Shown here: one piece after another, positions 28,635-35,827 of the stretch
Layout: each line of letters starts with the position of its first letter
How positions within the stretch are numbered: the first letter of the stretch is position 1
Origin: Mucilaginibacter aquariorum
Lineage (GTDB): Bacteria; Bacteroidota; Bacteroidia; Sphingobacteriales; Sphingobacteriaceae
Direction of reading: 5' to 3'
Assembly (NCBI RefSeq): GCF_024498135.1
Contig: NZ_JANHOH010000001.1
Span: forward strand, 1 to 64,000
DNA length: 64,000 bases
Made by a program: the position numbers and the translations under genes
The notes under the pieces: generated by a model
What the model saw: the letters and a program-made list of their open reading frames with translations, nothing else
What the model was told of the DNA's origin: nothing
Database searches by the model: none

Positions 28635-28891
28635 AACTAAATACCATAGCAAAACTTTGCTGTCCTTTTGACAAGCATAATCTGCAATTAAGAATACTGG
28701 CGCAGGATTTTGATCAAAATGTTATCGAAGGCATATTGAGCTGTAAAACCTGCCAGCGTAACTATCCCATTATCTATGGGGTCCCGATCATGGCGCCTGA
28801 TGAATATCGTCAGACCGCTTTAGAACAGCCGGTAATAGATCGTTGGGAACTTGATCATCAGCCTGACCCGCTGCGATCGCTGCCGGAATGA
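28631..28891 (+). CDS. Trm112-like zinc-ribbon protein
   Basis: The 86-residue protein looks like the Trm112p family: an N-terminal LCCPFDKHNLQL, a spacer, then ILSCKTCQRNYPIIYGVPIMAPDEY, where YPIxxGVPxM is the family signature. The second CxxC (SCKTC) is intact, while the first is CCPFD rather than CPxC, so zinc binding may be altered. Trm112 proteins are small partners that activate SAM methyltransferases (established in eukaryotes and archaea). As the last gene of the riboswitch operon, overlapping thiE-like by four bases, its likely partner is the methyltransferase at 26210. The pairing is inference. Confidence 0.8.
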   Translation: MKLNTIAKLCCPFDKHNLQLRILAQDFDQNVIEGILSCKTCQRNYPIIYGVPIMAPDEYRQTALEQPVIDRWELDHQPDPLRSLPE

Positions 28892-28951
28892 GGCTGAACG
28901 GAAAAAAACCGCCTAAAAGTGACCCATTCATCGCAAAGCAAGTAAAATGAG

Positions 28952-29400
28952 TTAATTAAAAGTTTGCTGGAAAGCTGCGGGCGATAGACTGGTCCTGCTC
29001 TTAAATAGGTTACTGAAGGATTGCGGATAGTCAAATCCCAGCGCATAAGCCACCTCGCTTACCGACAGGCCGGTGGTAAACAACATCTCCTTTGCCAGGC
29101 CGATCAGTCTGTCGTGGATATGCTGCTGTGTGCTTTGGCCGGTCAGCGTTTTCAGTAAGCCGCTGAAATAATTGGGTGAAACATGAAGCGCTGCTGCAAC
29201 CGACACCACCGTCGGCAATCCTTTGCTGCTTACATTATCGTCACGAAAAGCCTCATCCAGAACCGCTTCGAGCTGGATAAGAATATCGTGGTTATGCCCG
29301 GAAGTGCCGTTGATAGAAGCGCTGCGCATACGACAACAGCACTTCCAGCTGCCCGATAATGATGTTTTTGGGGTGAGCCCGCGATATAATATTAACCGAC
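28952..29400 (-). pseudogene. frameshifted AraC-family transcriptional regulator remnant
   Basis: The C-terminal AraC DNA-binding part is well kept from about 29285 down to 28952: VVSVAAALHVSPNYFSGLLKTLTG, then LSVSEVAYALGFDYPQSFSNLFK and TSLSPAAFQQTFN. Just upstream, the family's preceding helix (NIIIGQLEVLLSYAQRFYQRHF) is readable only in a different frame at 29292-29365 and runs into a stop. A frameshift therefore separates the two parts near 29290-29305. The roughly 200-residue N-terminal domain expected for the family is missing. An open frame extends up to 29527 but its sequence there is not family-like. The serine hydrolase gene next to it (29534) may have been its target. Confidence 0.75.
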
Positions 29401-29533
29401 CAACCAGCAATTCGAATGAGTTATCATCAGATCGATGTAGGCTGGATGAATAAAACCGTTCTAGTGTTCTTACTCCATCTATCTGCGATCGGCATACTTT
29501 GCTAATTGACAGGTTGTTTAGACTCACCTTACT

Positions 29534-31075
29534 TTATTTAACATCCTTAAGTCCCAGCAGCTGGCTTAATGCTCTTTTACCATCTTCGTTCCCAGGATTT
29601 AACTCTATCGACTTTTTATACATCAGGATAGCATCATCCTTTTTACTACTTTCATTTAGTAATTGCCCATAGCTATCATAAGTATTATAACTTTCAGGAA
29701 AAATAAAGGTCGCTAGTTTGAACACTTCGAGTGCCATTTCACGGTGGCCTGGGAAGGAAGACATGTAGAAAAGATTATAGCCTAAGTCGTTCATTTCCCC
29801 TTCGTTCAAATAGTAGGCGATACGGTCTGCCTTATTTGCCTGAAAGACAGCAGCAGCGTGGTCCGTGCCCTGTTTTACCAATGCGGTGCCGTAAAGCGTC
29901 ACTAACGATTGGCTGGTTCTGAATACCATCGGTGGTTTGTTATTCAGAAGTGATAATGAGGAGGTAATAAACCGTCCGAATTCGCTCCCTGCTGTATTGT
30001 CGAAACCGATAATAGTTTGATTTTTTGTAAGGTTATGCAGATAAAAGGTGGCCAGGCCAAACTTAAATCCTCCATGCCCAACAGATCTGCCGAAAACGGA
30101 CTGCTCAAAAATTTCCCAGCCTAAGCCATAAGTCATCTTTCCTTCGCCGTCCATGGTGTCCATTCGACGGTCGTAGTACACATTGCCATTATTTAGTTTA
30201 ACGGGTGTCATCGCTTCCTGCATGGTGCTTGCTTCAAGTAGTTTGCCTTTAAAATAAGCCCGGTCAAACTTCATCATATCGGCTGTGGTGCTCATTACAT
30301 TGCTCTGCCCGGTGGTGCAGCTGTTGTTATAGGTAAGGTATCTAAAGCGAGAAATGGAGTCAACCGCTACGAAAGTTGAATCGTATCCCGGGTGGGGTTT
30401 CATCTGCGGTTGGGCGACCAAACCGTCGTTCTTTTGATTGCGCATGGTGATGTAGGTATCTTTCATCCCCGCCGGCCCGAAAATGTATTTTTTTAGATAT
30501 ATCGGAAAGGGCATGCCGCTTACCTTTTCAACCAGCAGTGCGAGTAAATTATATTCGGTATTGCAATAGCGAAATTCATCGCCGGGTTTAAAATACAGCC
30601 CTCGTTGCCATTTGCGCAATTGAGGCAACACATCACTATTGGTGATTACCGTATCCGGGAACCGTTTTACGAGGTCTTCAAACAGTTCAAGGTCGGGGAG
30701 GCCGGAGGTATGCGTTAGCAAATGGCGGATCCTGATATCCTTGTAAGGAAAATCAGGCAGGTAGCGCACTAAAGCGTCATCAATGCTGAACCTACCTTTA
30801 TCCCTTAATTGCAAAATGGCCGTTGCCGTTATCACCTTTGAAATGGAGGCCAGGTTAAAGCGGGATGATGATGTGTTTGGCGTTTGCGTTCGAAAGTCTG
30901 CATAACCCGCAGAAAAGTTTATAATGGGGTGTCCATTATCGGCCACTAAAATATTGCCGTTATGTTGCCTGCTCCGGCCCAGTTCATCAAAATATGCAGT
31001 AATGGGTTTTGGCTGAGCCTTCAACAATACCGGGCATAGCCATAGGACGCACAAAAAGAGGAAGTGTAATTTCAT
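29534..31075 (-). CDS. class C beta-lactamase-like serine hydrolase with C-terminal repeat region
   Basis: The 513-residue protein has a signal peptide (FLFLCVLWLCPVLLKA) and a PF00144-type hydrolase domain. The catalytic SxxK is NLASISKVITATAIL near residue 78, the YxN is EFRYCNTEYNLLALL, and the third element is SVGHGGFKFG (HGG). The C-terminal 110 residues look like a TPR-type helical repeat (FPESYNTYDSYGQLLNE, AILMYKKSIELNPGNEDGKRALSQLL). Such proteins act in the periplasm as esterases, peptidases or peptidoglycan-active enzymes, rarely as true lactamases. It is divergent from the LytS-type kinase at 31215 with a 139-bp shared region, so the pair may be co-regulated. Confidence 0.9.
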   Translation of the reverse strand: MKLHFLFLCVLWLCPVLLKAQPKPITAYFDELGRSRQHNGNILVADNGHPIINFSAGYADFRTQTPNTSSSRFNLASISKVITATAILQLRDKGRFSIDDALVRYLPDFPYKDIRIRHLLTHTSGLPDLELFEDLVKRFPDTVITNSDVLPQLRKWQRGLYFKPGDEFRYCNTEYNLLALLVEKVSGMPFPIYLKKYIFGPAGMKDTYITMRNQKNDGLVAQPQMKPHPGYDSTFVAVDSISRFRYLTYNNSCTTGQSNVMSTTADMMKFDRAYFKGKLLEASTMQEAMTPVKLNNGNVYYDRRMDTMDGEGKMTYGLGWEIFEQSVFGRSVGHGGFKFGLATFYLHNLTKNQTIIGFDNTAGSEFGRFITSSLSLLNNKPPMVFRTSQSLVTLYGTALVKQGTDHAAAVFQANKADRIAYYLNEGEMNDLGYNLFYMSSFPGHREMALEVFKLATFIFPESYNTYDSYGQLLNESSKKDDAILMYKKSIELNPGNEDGKRALSQLLGLKDVK

Positions 31076-31214
31076 GATCGTTTGTTTTAAGTTTCAGCCA
31101 AAGTAAACCATGGGGAAATACAAGGCCGGAGATATCGTTCAAATGCCCAAACACCTCGGCAAACAGGCAGGCGGTTCCTGTACAGGCGAGCACAAATTGT
31201 GATAACTTTGTTTT

Positions 31215-32228
31215 ATGAAGAAAAGGTTATCCCTATTCTCTTTTACGTTTTTAGTTTTTTATGTGCTGGTTATTATTGCCAGGCAACTGCCGGGCTTGGT
31301 ACGTGGCCGGTTTTCTTTTGCCGGCGGTAGCCACAGCATAGCCGAGTGGGTGCAATTTGCAGGCGATATATTGATATACTATTTAGTGGCACTGGGTGTA
31401 TACTTATTATTATGCTGGTTTCATCCGCGAAAACAATATCCACAGTTGTTCTTTGGGTTACTGGTTATTTGCATGGGAGCCTATTTTTGTTGTCTGTTCT
31501 GGGCAAGAGCTTTTGCAGATGCTCCTGTGCGCATGAGCCGTTATTTTCAACTGGTCATTATTCCCATTACAGCGCAGGTATTTTTCGCAATCATATTTTA
31601 CCTGGTCAGGTACTCGCAATATAAAGAATTACAGCAGGTAGAATTACAATTGCAAAACCGGCAGACTGAATTGTCTTTCCTGCGCTCGCAGATCAATCCG
31701 CATTTTCTCTTCAATCACCTCAATAATATCTACGCGCTGGTGTATGAACAAAATGCACAGGCCTTACCTGCCATATCGGGATTGTCGGAGTTGTTAAGAT
31801 ATATGCTGTACAATAGCAACGAAGTGGTTCTGCTAAGTACCGAAATCAGCTACATCGAAAAATATATTGCATTACAACAGCTCCGCTTTGAGTACCCATC
31901 TATGATAGCGGTAACGAAAAGTTGCAGAGATAAAACTGCTCACATTCCGCCGTTGCTATTGATCCCTTTTATAGAGAATGCTTTTAAACACGGCGAGGTA
32001 AGCATAAAAGAAAATTGGCTGAAAATGGAGATTGACAGCAACTCCGATCAGTTGAATTTTAGCTGCGCTAACATAATCGGCACCCATAAAAAGGATATAA
32101 CAGGAGGCATCGGCCTTAAGAATGTAAAACAGCGGCTGAATCTGCTTTATCCCGGTCTTCATCGGCTGGAAATTACCGAAGTTGATAACCTGTTTGTTGT
32201 AAAACTGCAATTATACTATGGAAAGTAA
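31215..32228 (+). CDS. LytS-type sensor histidine kinase (His_kinase family)
   Basis: The 337-residue inner-membrane kinase has four hydrophobic spans in the first 130 residues (FTFLVFYVLVIIARQLPG, DILIYYLVALGVYLLLCWF, LFFGLLVICMGAYFCCLFW, VIIPITAQVFFAIIFYLV). A short coiled coil and the His_kinase block with the phospho-acceptor in QINPHFLFNHLNNIYAL follow. The ATPase part has LLLIPFIENAFKHG and GGIGLKNVKQRLNLLYPG. It overlaps the LytTR regulator gene by 11 bases, so they form one unit and a cognate pair. A TANNTTTG element (31203-31210) lies only four bases before the ATG and is probably not the promoter unless the message is nearly leaderless. Confidence 0.93.
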   Translation: MKKRLSLFSFTFLVFYVLVIIARQLPGLVRGRFSFAGGSHSIAEWVQFAGDILIYYLVALGVYLLLCWFHPRKQYPQLFFGLLVICMGAYFCCLFWARAFADAPVRMSRYFQLVIIPITAQVFFAIIFYLVRYSQYKELQQVELQLQNRQTELSFLRSQINPHFLFNHLNNIYALVYEQNAQALPAISGLSELLRYMLYNSNEVVLLSTEISYIEKYIALQQLRFEYPSMIAVTKSCRDKTAHIPPLLLIPFIENAFKHGEVSIKENWLKMEIDSNSDQLNFSCANIIGTHKKDITGGIGLKNVKQRLNLLYPGLHRLEITEVDNLFVVKLQLYYGK

Positions 32229-32916
32229 AAGATTGATACGGTGTATTGTGGTGGATGACGAGCATCCGGCTATACGGTTGTTATCCGGTTATATTAAAAG
32301 AACGCCTAGGCTTGAGCTTATTCTGCAAACAACAAGCGCGTCCGAAGCGCTTGAGGCCATCAATAAAGGATTGGCCGATCTGGTGTTGCTGGATATACAG
32401 ATGCCGGAGATCACAGGTATTCAACTAATGGAGTCCCTGAAAAACAACCACGCCAAAGTAATACTCACCACAGCTTATGCAGAGTATGCGCTGGAAGGGT
32501 ACAAGCATGACGTGATTGATTATCTTTTAAAGCCTATCACTTTTGACCGCTTTCTTGTTGCCGTCGCTAAAGCAAAACAACGCATTGGAACCTCGTCACA
32601 GCAATGCTCTGGGTACCTGATGCTCCGTACAGAATACAAAATTCAAAAGACTGATTTTGCTACTATTCTTTATATCGAAGGGCTTGGGGACTATCTGATC
32701 TTCTACCTTACAACAGGTAAACTGATGACGCTCGAGCGGATGAAAAATATGGAACAAGCGCTGCCTGAAGAATGCTTCGTACGTATACATAAATCATATA
32801 TCGTCAACATTAGTAAAATCGATTATTTTGAAAAGGCCAAAATTGTAATTTCCGGGCAGCATTTACCGGTTGGCGATACTTTTAAAAGTGCTGTTAAACT
32901 AAAATTGGGATGGTGA
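32218..32916 (+). CDS. LytTR-family response regulator
   Basis: The 232-residue regulator has an N-terminal receiver (IRCIVVDDEHPAIRLL, phospho-acceptor in DLVLLDIQMPEITGI, TTAY switch, YLLKPITFDRF). A C-terminal LytTR DNA-binding domain follows: LRTEYKIQKTDFATILYIEGLGDYLIFY, LMTLERMKNMEQALPEECFVRIHKSYIVNISKID, and the final beta-strand pair. It overlaps the kinase gene. LytTR proteins bind paired direct repeats upstream of a few target promoters. The adjacent divergent hydrolase and the region 31076-31214 are the obvious place to look. Confidence 0.94.
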   Translation: MESKRLIRCIVVDDEHPAIRLLSGYIKRTPRLELILQTTSASEALEAINKGLADLVLLDIQMPEITGIQLMESLKNNHAKVILTTAYAEYALEGYKHDVIDYLLKPITFDRFLVAVAKAKQRIGTSSQQCSGYLMLRTEYKIQKTDFATILYIEGLGDYLIFYLTTGKLMTLERMKNMEQALPEECFVRIHKSYIVNISKIDYFEKAKIVISGQHLPVGDTFKSAVKLKLGW

Positions 32917-32951
32917 AACATTATGGAGACGAGCTACGTCAATATTTGATT

Positions 32952-33105
32952 TTACTGTTTCGATTTGATCTTCACCGGCAGATCATCTACGATTTCCATC
33001 AGGTCGATATGTAACGGCAAGTTTATTTCCTGGTTTCCTTTCAAACTGTTAAAAAGATCGTAAGCGGCTTCCCGGTCATCTCCAAAGATATGGTCAAGTT
33101 GTTGT
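32952..33105 (-). pseudogene. C-terminal fragment of an unrelated gene joined to hsp20
   Basis: In the +2 frame relative to hsp20 the minus strand reads HIFGDDREAAYDLFNSLKG and then about 25 more residues ending DDLPVKIKSKQ and a stop at 32952. This is a well-formed, amphipathic C-terminus with normal codon use. Nothing upstream of the hsp20 overlap continues it, so its 5' part is missing. The simplest reading is a deletion that fused the 5' part of hsp20 to the 3' part of this gene out of frame. I do not recognise its family with certainty. Confidence 0.5.
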
Positions 33106-33310
33106 TCTCCAGGCTCAGTTTAAAATCCTCTTTTTTCAATCCCGGCGCAGCCAGCTCCACATGGTAGTTGTTTTCACTGATATTAACAGCAGGGACGCGG
33201 GTCAGCATCCTGTCGTTCAGAAAAGTGTCGTTGAAAATGGATTCAAAAACTTCATTAAAGCCTCGCGATAATGTGTTGTTACGGTTGTTGTTGAATTTAA
33301 CTAAGGTCAT
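33041..33310 (-). pseudogene. truncated Hsp20 small heat-shock protein
   Basis: The start MTLVKFNNNRNNTLSRGFNE with VPAVNISENNYHVELAAPGLKKEDFKLSLENNNLTI is the N-terminal half of a Bacteroidota Hsp20 (usual length 140-150 residues). The homology stops after about residue 76. The frame then reads an unrelated dozen residues to a stop, giving 89 residues. The C-terminal half of the alpha-crystallin domain, including the IxI-type tail needed for oligomers, is gone. The short product is unlikely to be a working chaperone. See the fused fragment at 32952-33105. Confidence 0.75.
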
Positions 33311-33687
33311 GGACTTTTCTCCTTTAAATTACTTTAAAAAATAAATGAACAATAATTAATTAAATCATCGTGATAACAAACTTATTACAAGGAAAATACC
33401 AAACCGGATCAGCTAAAAAAAATGAAAATCCGGCAGTTTCGGACTGAATATTTTTTATTCGGGATGCCAATTTTTCACCGACGGTGCTCCCTGGTTACAT
33501 TGTCCGGCGGAAACGATAAAAAACAGTCATACGGAATTGTCCGACTGTTAACAAATAGGCAGAACGATACGATTTTGCTGATTAGAGCAAAACAGTACCT
33601 CGCTGGTTGAAATTAGACTATAATCTTGCAGTTAAGAATATAGTTGCCTAAGCATAACGTTAGCGTATTAATTAGAAATGAAAGCTT

Positions 33688-33828
33688 ATGAGTGATAGAA
33701 AAGTGCGGGGCCACCCTGAAAGCTATGAATCGATCGTAGAGAACCTGTTAGATTTATCATTTGCAAACGCTAAGCCGATTAACAGTATGGGCAATAAAAT
33801 TAGTCAAATGATTAAATATTTTGATTGA
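33688..33828 (+). CDS. possible 46-residue small protein
   Basis: The ATG at 33688 opens 46 codons with a balanced, soluble composition (MSDRKVRGHPESYESIVENL, later INSMGNKISQMIKYFD). The spacing of Leu/Ile suggests two short helices. No family is recognised. Its 3' end overlaps the predicted TetR operator at 33800-33815, which speaks slightly against it. It could be real or chance. Confidence 0.3.
   Translation: MSDRKVRGHPESYESIVENLLDLSFANAKPINSMGNKISQMIKYFD
33800..33815. promoter_or_regulatory. predicted TetR operator upstream of tetR
   Basis: TTAGTCAAATGATTAA is an imperfect palindrome with half-sites TTAGTC and GATTAA and a 4-base centre. Nearly the same palindrome, TTAATCAAACGACTAA, occurs at 34505-34520 before the efflux genes. 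It sits directly upstream of the -33 element of the tetR promoter (33820-33851). Shared palindromes at a regulator and its neighbouring operon are the usual sign of autoregulation by a TetR protein. Confidence 0.6.
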
Positions 33829-33851
33829 ATAAAAAAATCTTTATATGTTTG
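33820..33851 (+). promoter_or_regulatory. Bacteroidota-type promoter of tetR
   Basis: TTTG at 33820-33823, 20 bases of spacer, then TATGTTTG at 33844-33851, match the TTTG-N19-21-TANNTTTG consensus of the primary sigma factor in this phylum. The expected start point is close to 33858, giving a leader of under ten bases before ATG 33866. Confidence 0.65.
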
Positions 33852-33865
33852 CATATTAATTCACA

Positions 33866-34483
33866 ATGATGGCAGTTATAAACGAGCAGCTGACTAAAGA
33901 GAATCTTTCGACCGAAGAAAAACTAAAAGAGGCGGCGCGGATTGTATTTACCAAAAAAGGCTATGCCGCTACAAAAACCAGGGATATCGCAGATGAGGCC
34001 GGTTTGAACCTCGCGCTTTTTCATTATTATTTTCGCAGCAAGGAAAAGCTTTTTGAAATTATCATGATGGAGAAGGTACAGCAGCTTTTTTCTTTTATAG
34101 CTCCTGCGCTCAATAATCCTGATAACACGCTTGAAGAAAAAATTGACTGGATAACCGCTAACTATATTGATATGTTGCTCAAAAATCCGGATTTGCCCAT
34201 TTTTGTTTTGAGCGAGATCAGGAACAATCCTGAACGTTTTGGAAAAACGGTGCAGTTAAATACCTATGTTTTAAAATCTCATTTTGTAAAACAACTGGCC
34301 GAGAGGAAAAAAGATATTAACCCCATACAGTTGTTTCTGAGTTTTTTAGGCATGATGGTTTTTCCCTTTATCAGCAAACCTATATTTGAAACAACCGGAG
34401 CTGTTAATGAGGCCGCTTTTAAGCAATTAATGGATGAACGTAAACTGTTGATCCCCAAATGGATAAAAATGATGCTTGAATAA
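33866..34483 (+). CDS. TetR-family transcriptional regulator of the efflux operon
   Basis: The 205-residue protein has an N-terminal TetR helix-turn-helix (KEAARIVFTKKGYAATKTRDIADEAGL, NLALFHYYFRSKEKLFEIIM) and a helical ligand-binding C-terminal domain. Two ATGs are adjacent (33866 and 33869). It lies just upstream of, and in line with, the TolC-HlyD-ABC genes, and equivalent palindromes lie before both. It is therefore the likely repressor of the exporter, relieved by a transported compound. Such TetR-YbhFSR-like arrangements are known from other bacteria. Confidence 0.93.
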   Translation: MMAVINEQLTKENLSTEEKLKEAARIVFTKKGYAATKTRDIADEAGLNLALFHYYFRSKEKLFEIIMMEKVQQLFSFIAPALNNPDNTLEEKIDWITANYIDMLLKNPDLPIFVLSEIRNNPERFGKTVQLNTYVLKSHFVKQLAERKKDINPIQLFLSFLGMMVFPFISKPIFETTGAVNEAAFKQLMDERKLLIPKWIKMMLE

Positions 34484-34504
34484 GGCATTTTTTTTGATAT
34501 TGAG

Positions 34505-34520
34505 TTAATCAAACGACTAA
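34505..34520. promoter_or_regulatory. predicted TetR operator upstream of the efflux operon
   Basis: TTAATCAAACGACTAA matches the tetR-upstream palindrome (33800) at 13 of 16 positions, with half-sites TTAATC and GACTAA and the same 4-base centre. TTTG at 34493-34496 lies just upstream and may be the -33 element, which would put the operator between the promoter boxes. An additional 8-base inverted repeat TTAATCAA (34505) / TTGATTAA (34539) extends over the start region. Confidence 0.6.
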
Positions 34521-34547
34521 ATCAAATTAATAAATAAATTGATTAAT

Positions 34548-35813
34548 ATGAACAAGCTTTTCTATCTATGTGCATTTCAGCTGTTGACCCTTTCTTACAG
34601 CCATGCGCAGCCAGCCGGTCAGCTTACTTTAAATGATTGTTACACTCTGGCAAAACAAAACTATCCCTTAATAAGGCAACGGGAACTGATTGCCATAGCC
34701 GCCGACTATACTGTTGACAACATCCGGAAAGGTTACCTGCCTCAGCTGAATATTAATGGTCAGGCTACGTATCAATCAGCGGTTACCCAGGTGCCTGTCA
34801 AATTGTCCAACGCTGCTATCCCGGATATCAGTAAAGATCAGTATAAGTTTTACGGCGAAATAAACCAGTTAGTTTATGATGGCGGCGTATTGGGGCAGCA
34901 AAAACAACTTGCGAAAGGCAATGCCGCCGTTGAGCAGCAGCAATTGGAAACATCATTATATGAGCTTAAAGAACGTATCAATCAGCTGTACTTTGGCGTG
35001 CTCCTTATTGACGAACAGATAAAGCAAAATGAATTGCTGATAAAAAACGTGCAGCTGGGGCTCAATAAGGTACAGGCAGCTATAAAGAATGGCGCCGCCT
35101 TTAAAAGTAACGGCGACGTGATCAGGGCTGATCTACTGAAGACCAAGCAGCATACCATTGAACTGCAGGCTTCCCGCAAAGCATATGCTGATATGCTGAG
35201 CCTGTTTACCGGGAGGGGTATCGACAGTCAAACCGTCCTCGCTAAGCCCGGGGCGGTAATAGCCTCAAAGCAAATTAACCGCCCGGAGTTACTGGTTTAC
35301 GACGAGCAAAGCAAAAATCTCGATGTCCAGAACAAAATGATTACAGCAAAAGCTTTACCAAAACTCAACGCCTTTTTTCAGGGCGGAATGGGCAGGCCGG
35401 CGCTTAATATGCTTAGCGGTGGCGCTGATGCTTACTATATAGGGGGGATCCGTTTTACCTGGTCGCCGTCAGCGTTCTATACGATAAAAAAAGAAAGGGC
35501 ACTCATCAATATCTCCCGCAGAAATTTAGGCGTACAAAAAGAAACCTTCCTGTTTAATACCAATTTAACCGTAAAACAGCAGGATGCCGAGATTGGCAAG
35601 TATCAACAGTTGCTGGCCTCAGATAATGAGATCATAGAGCTGCGCGATAAGGTGAAAACAACTGCTATGGCACAACTGGAGAATGGCGTAATAAACGGTA
35701 ACGATTTTTTGAGCGAAGTGAATGCCGAAGATCAGGCCAGGCAGAACAAAATACTGCACGAGATACAGTTATTAATGGCGCAGCACAATCAAAAAACTAC
35801 AACAGGTAATTAA
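34548..35813 (+). CDS. TolC-family outer-membrane efflux protein
   Basis: The 421-residue protein starts at ATG 34548 with a signal peptide (MNKLFYLCAFQLLTLSYSHA). The TolC/OEP pattern follows: LTLNDCYTLAKQNYPLIRQRELI at the first helix, IRKGYLPQLNINGQATYQS with the beta-strand region, LYELKERINQLYFGVLLIDEQI, and, in the second repeat, KALPKLNAFFQGGMG and FLSEVNAEDQARQNKIL. It forms the outer-membrane channel of the export machine encoded by the next five genes. It is the first gene of the operon behind the palindrome at 34505. Confidence 0.92.
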   Translation: MNKLFYLCAFQLLTLSYSHAQPAGQLTLNDCYTLAKQNYPLIRQRELIAIAADYTVDNIRKGYLPQLNINGQATYQSAVTQVPVKLSNAAIPDISKDQYKFYGEINQLVYDGGVLGQQKQLAKGNAAVEQQQLETSLYELKERINQLYFGVLLIDEQIKQNELLIKNVQLGLNKVQAAIKNGAAFKSNGDVIRADLLKTKQHTIELQASRKAYADMLSLFTGRGIDSQTVLAKPGAVIASKQINRPELLVYDEQSKNLDVQNKMITAKALPKLNAFFQGGMGRPALNMLSGGADAYYIGGIRFTWSPSAFYTIKKERALINISRRNLGVQKETFLFNTNLTVKQQDAEIGKYQQLLASDNEIIELRDKVKTTAMAQLENGVINGNDFLSEVNAEDQARQNKILHEIQLLMAQHNQKTTTGN

Positions 35814-35827
35814 AATAAAGGCATATT

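Larger units (their letters stand above)
33311..33865. other. intergenic stretch between hsp20 fragment and tetR
   Basis: It contains several short inverted repeats between about 33400 and 33550, including AACAGT...ACTGTT at 33522-33549 with an inner CGGA/TCCG stem, and CCGGAT/ATCCGG. It also contains a 46-codon ORF at 33688-33828 and the tetR operator and promoter at its right end. A 62-codon frame at 33422-33610 is not supported. Confidence 0.4.

Noticed and set aside
31203..31210. TAACTTTG as promoter of the LytS-type gene
   Set aside because: Only four bases before the ATG and no TTG at the -33 distance; probably a chance match.
33422..33610. 62-codon plus-strand frame
   Set aside because: Lies across a cluster of inverted repeats, and its composition is not protein-like.
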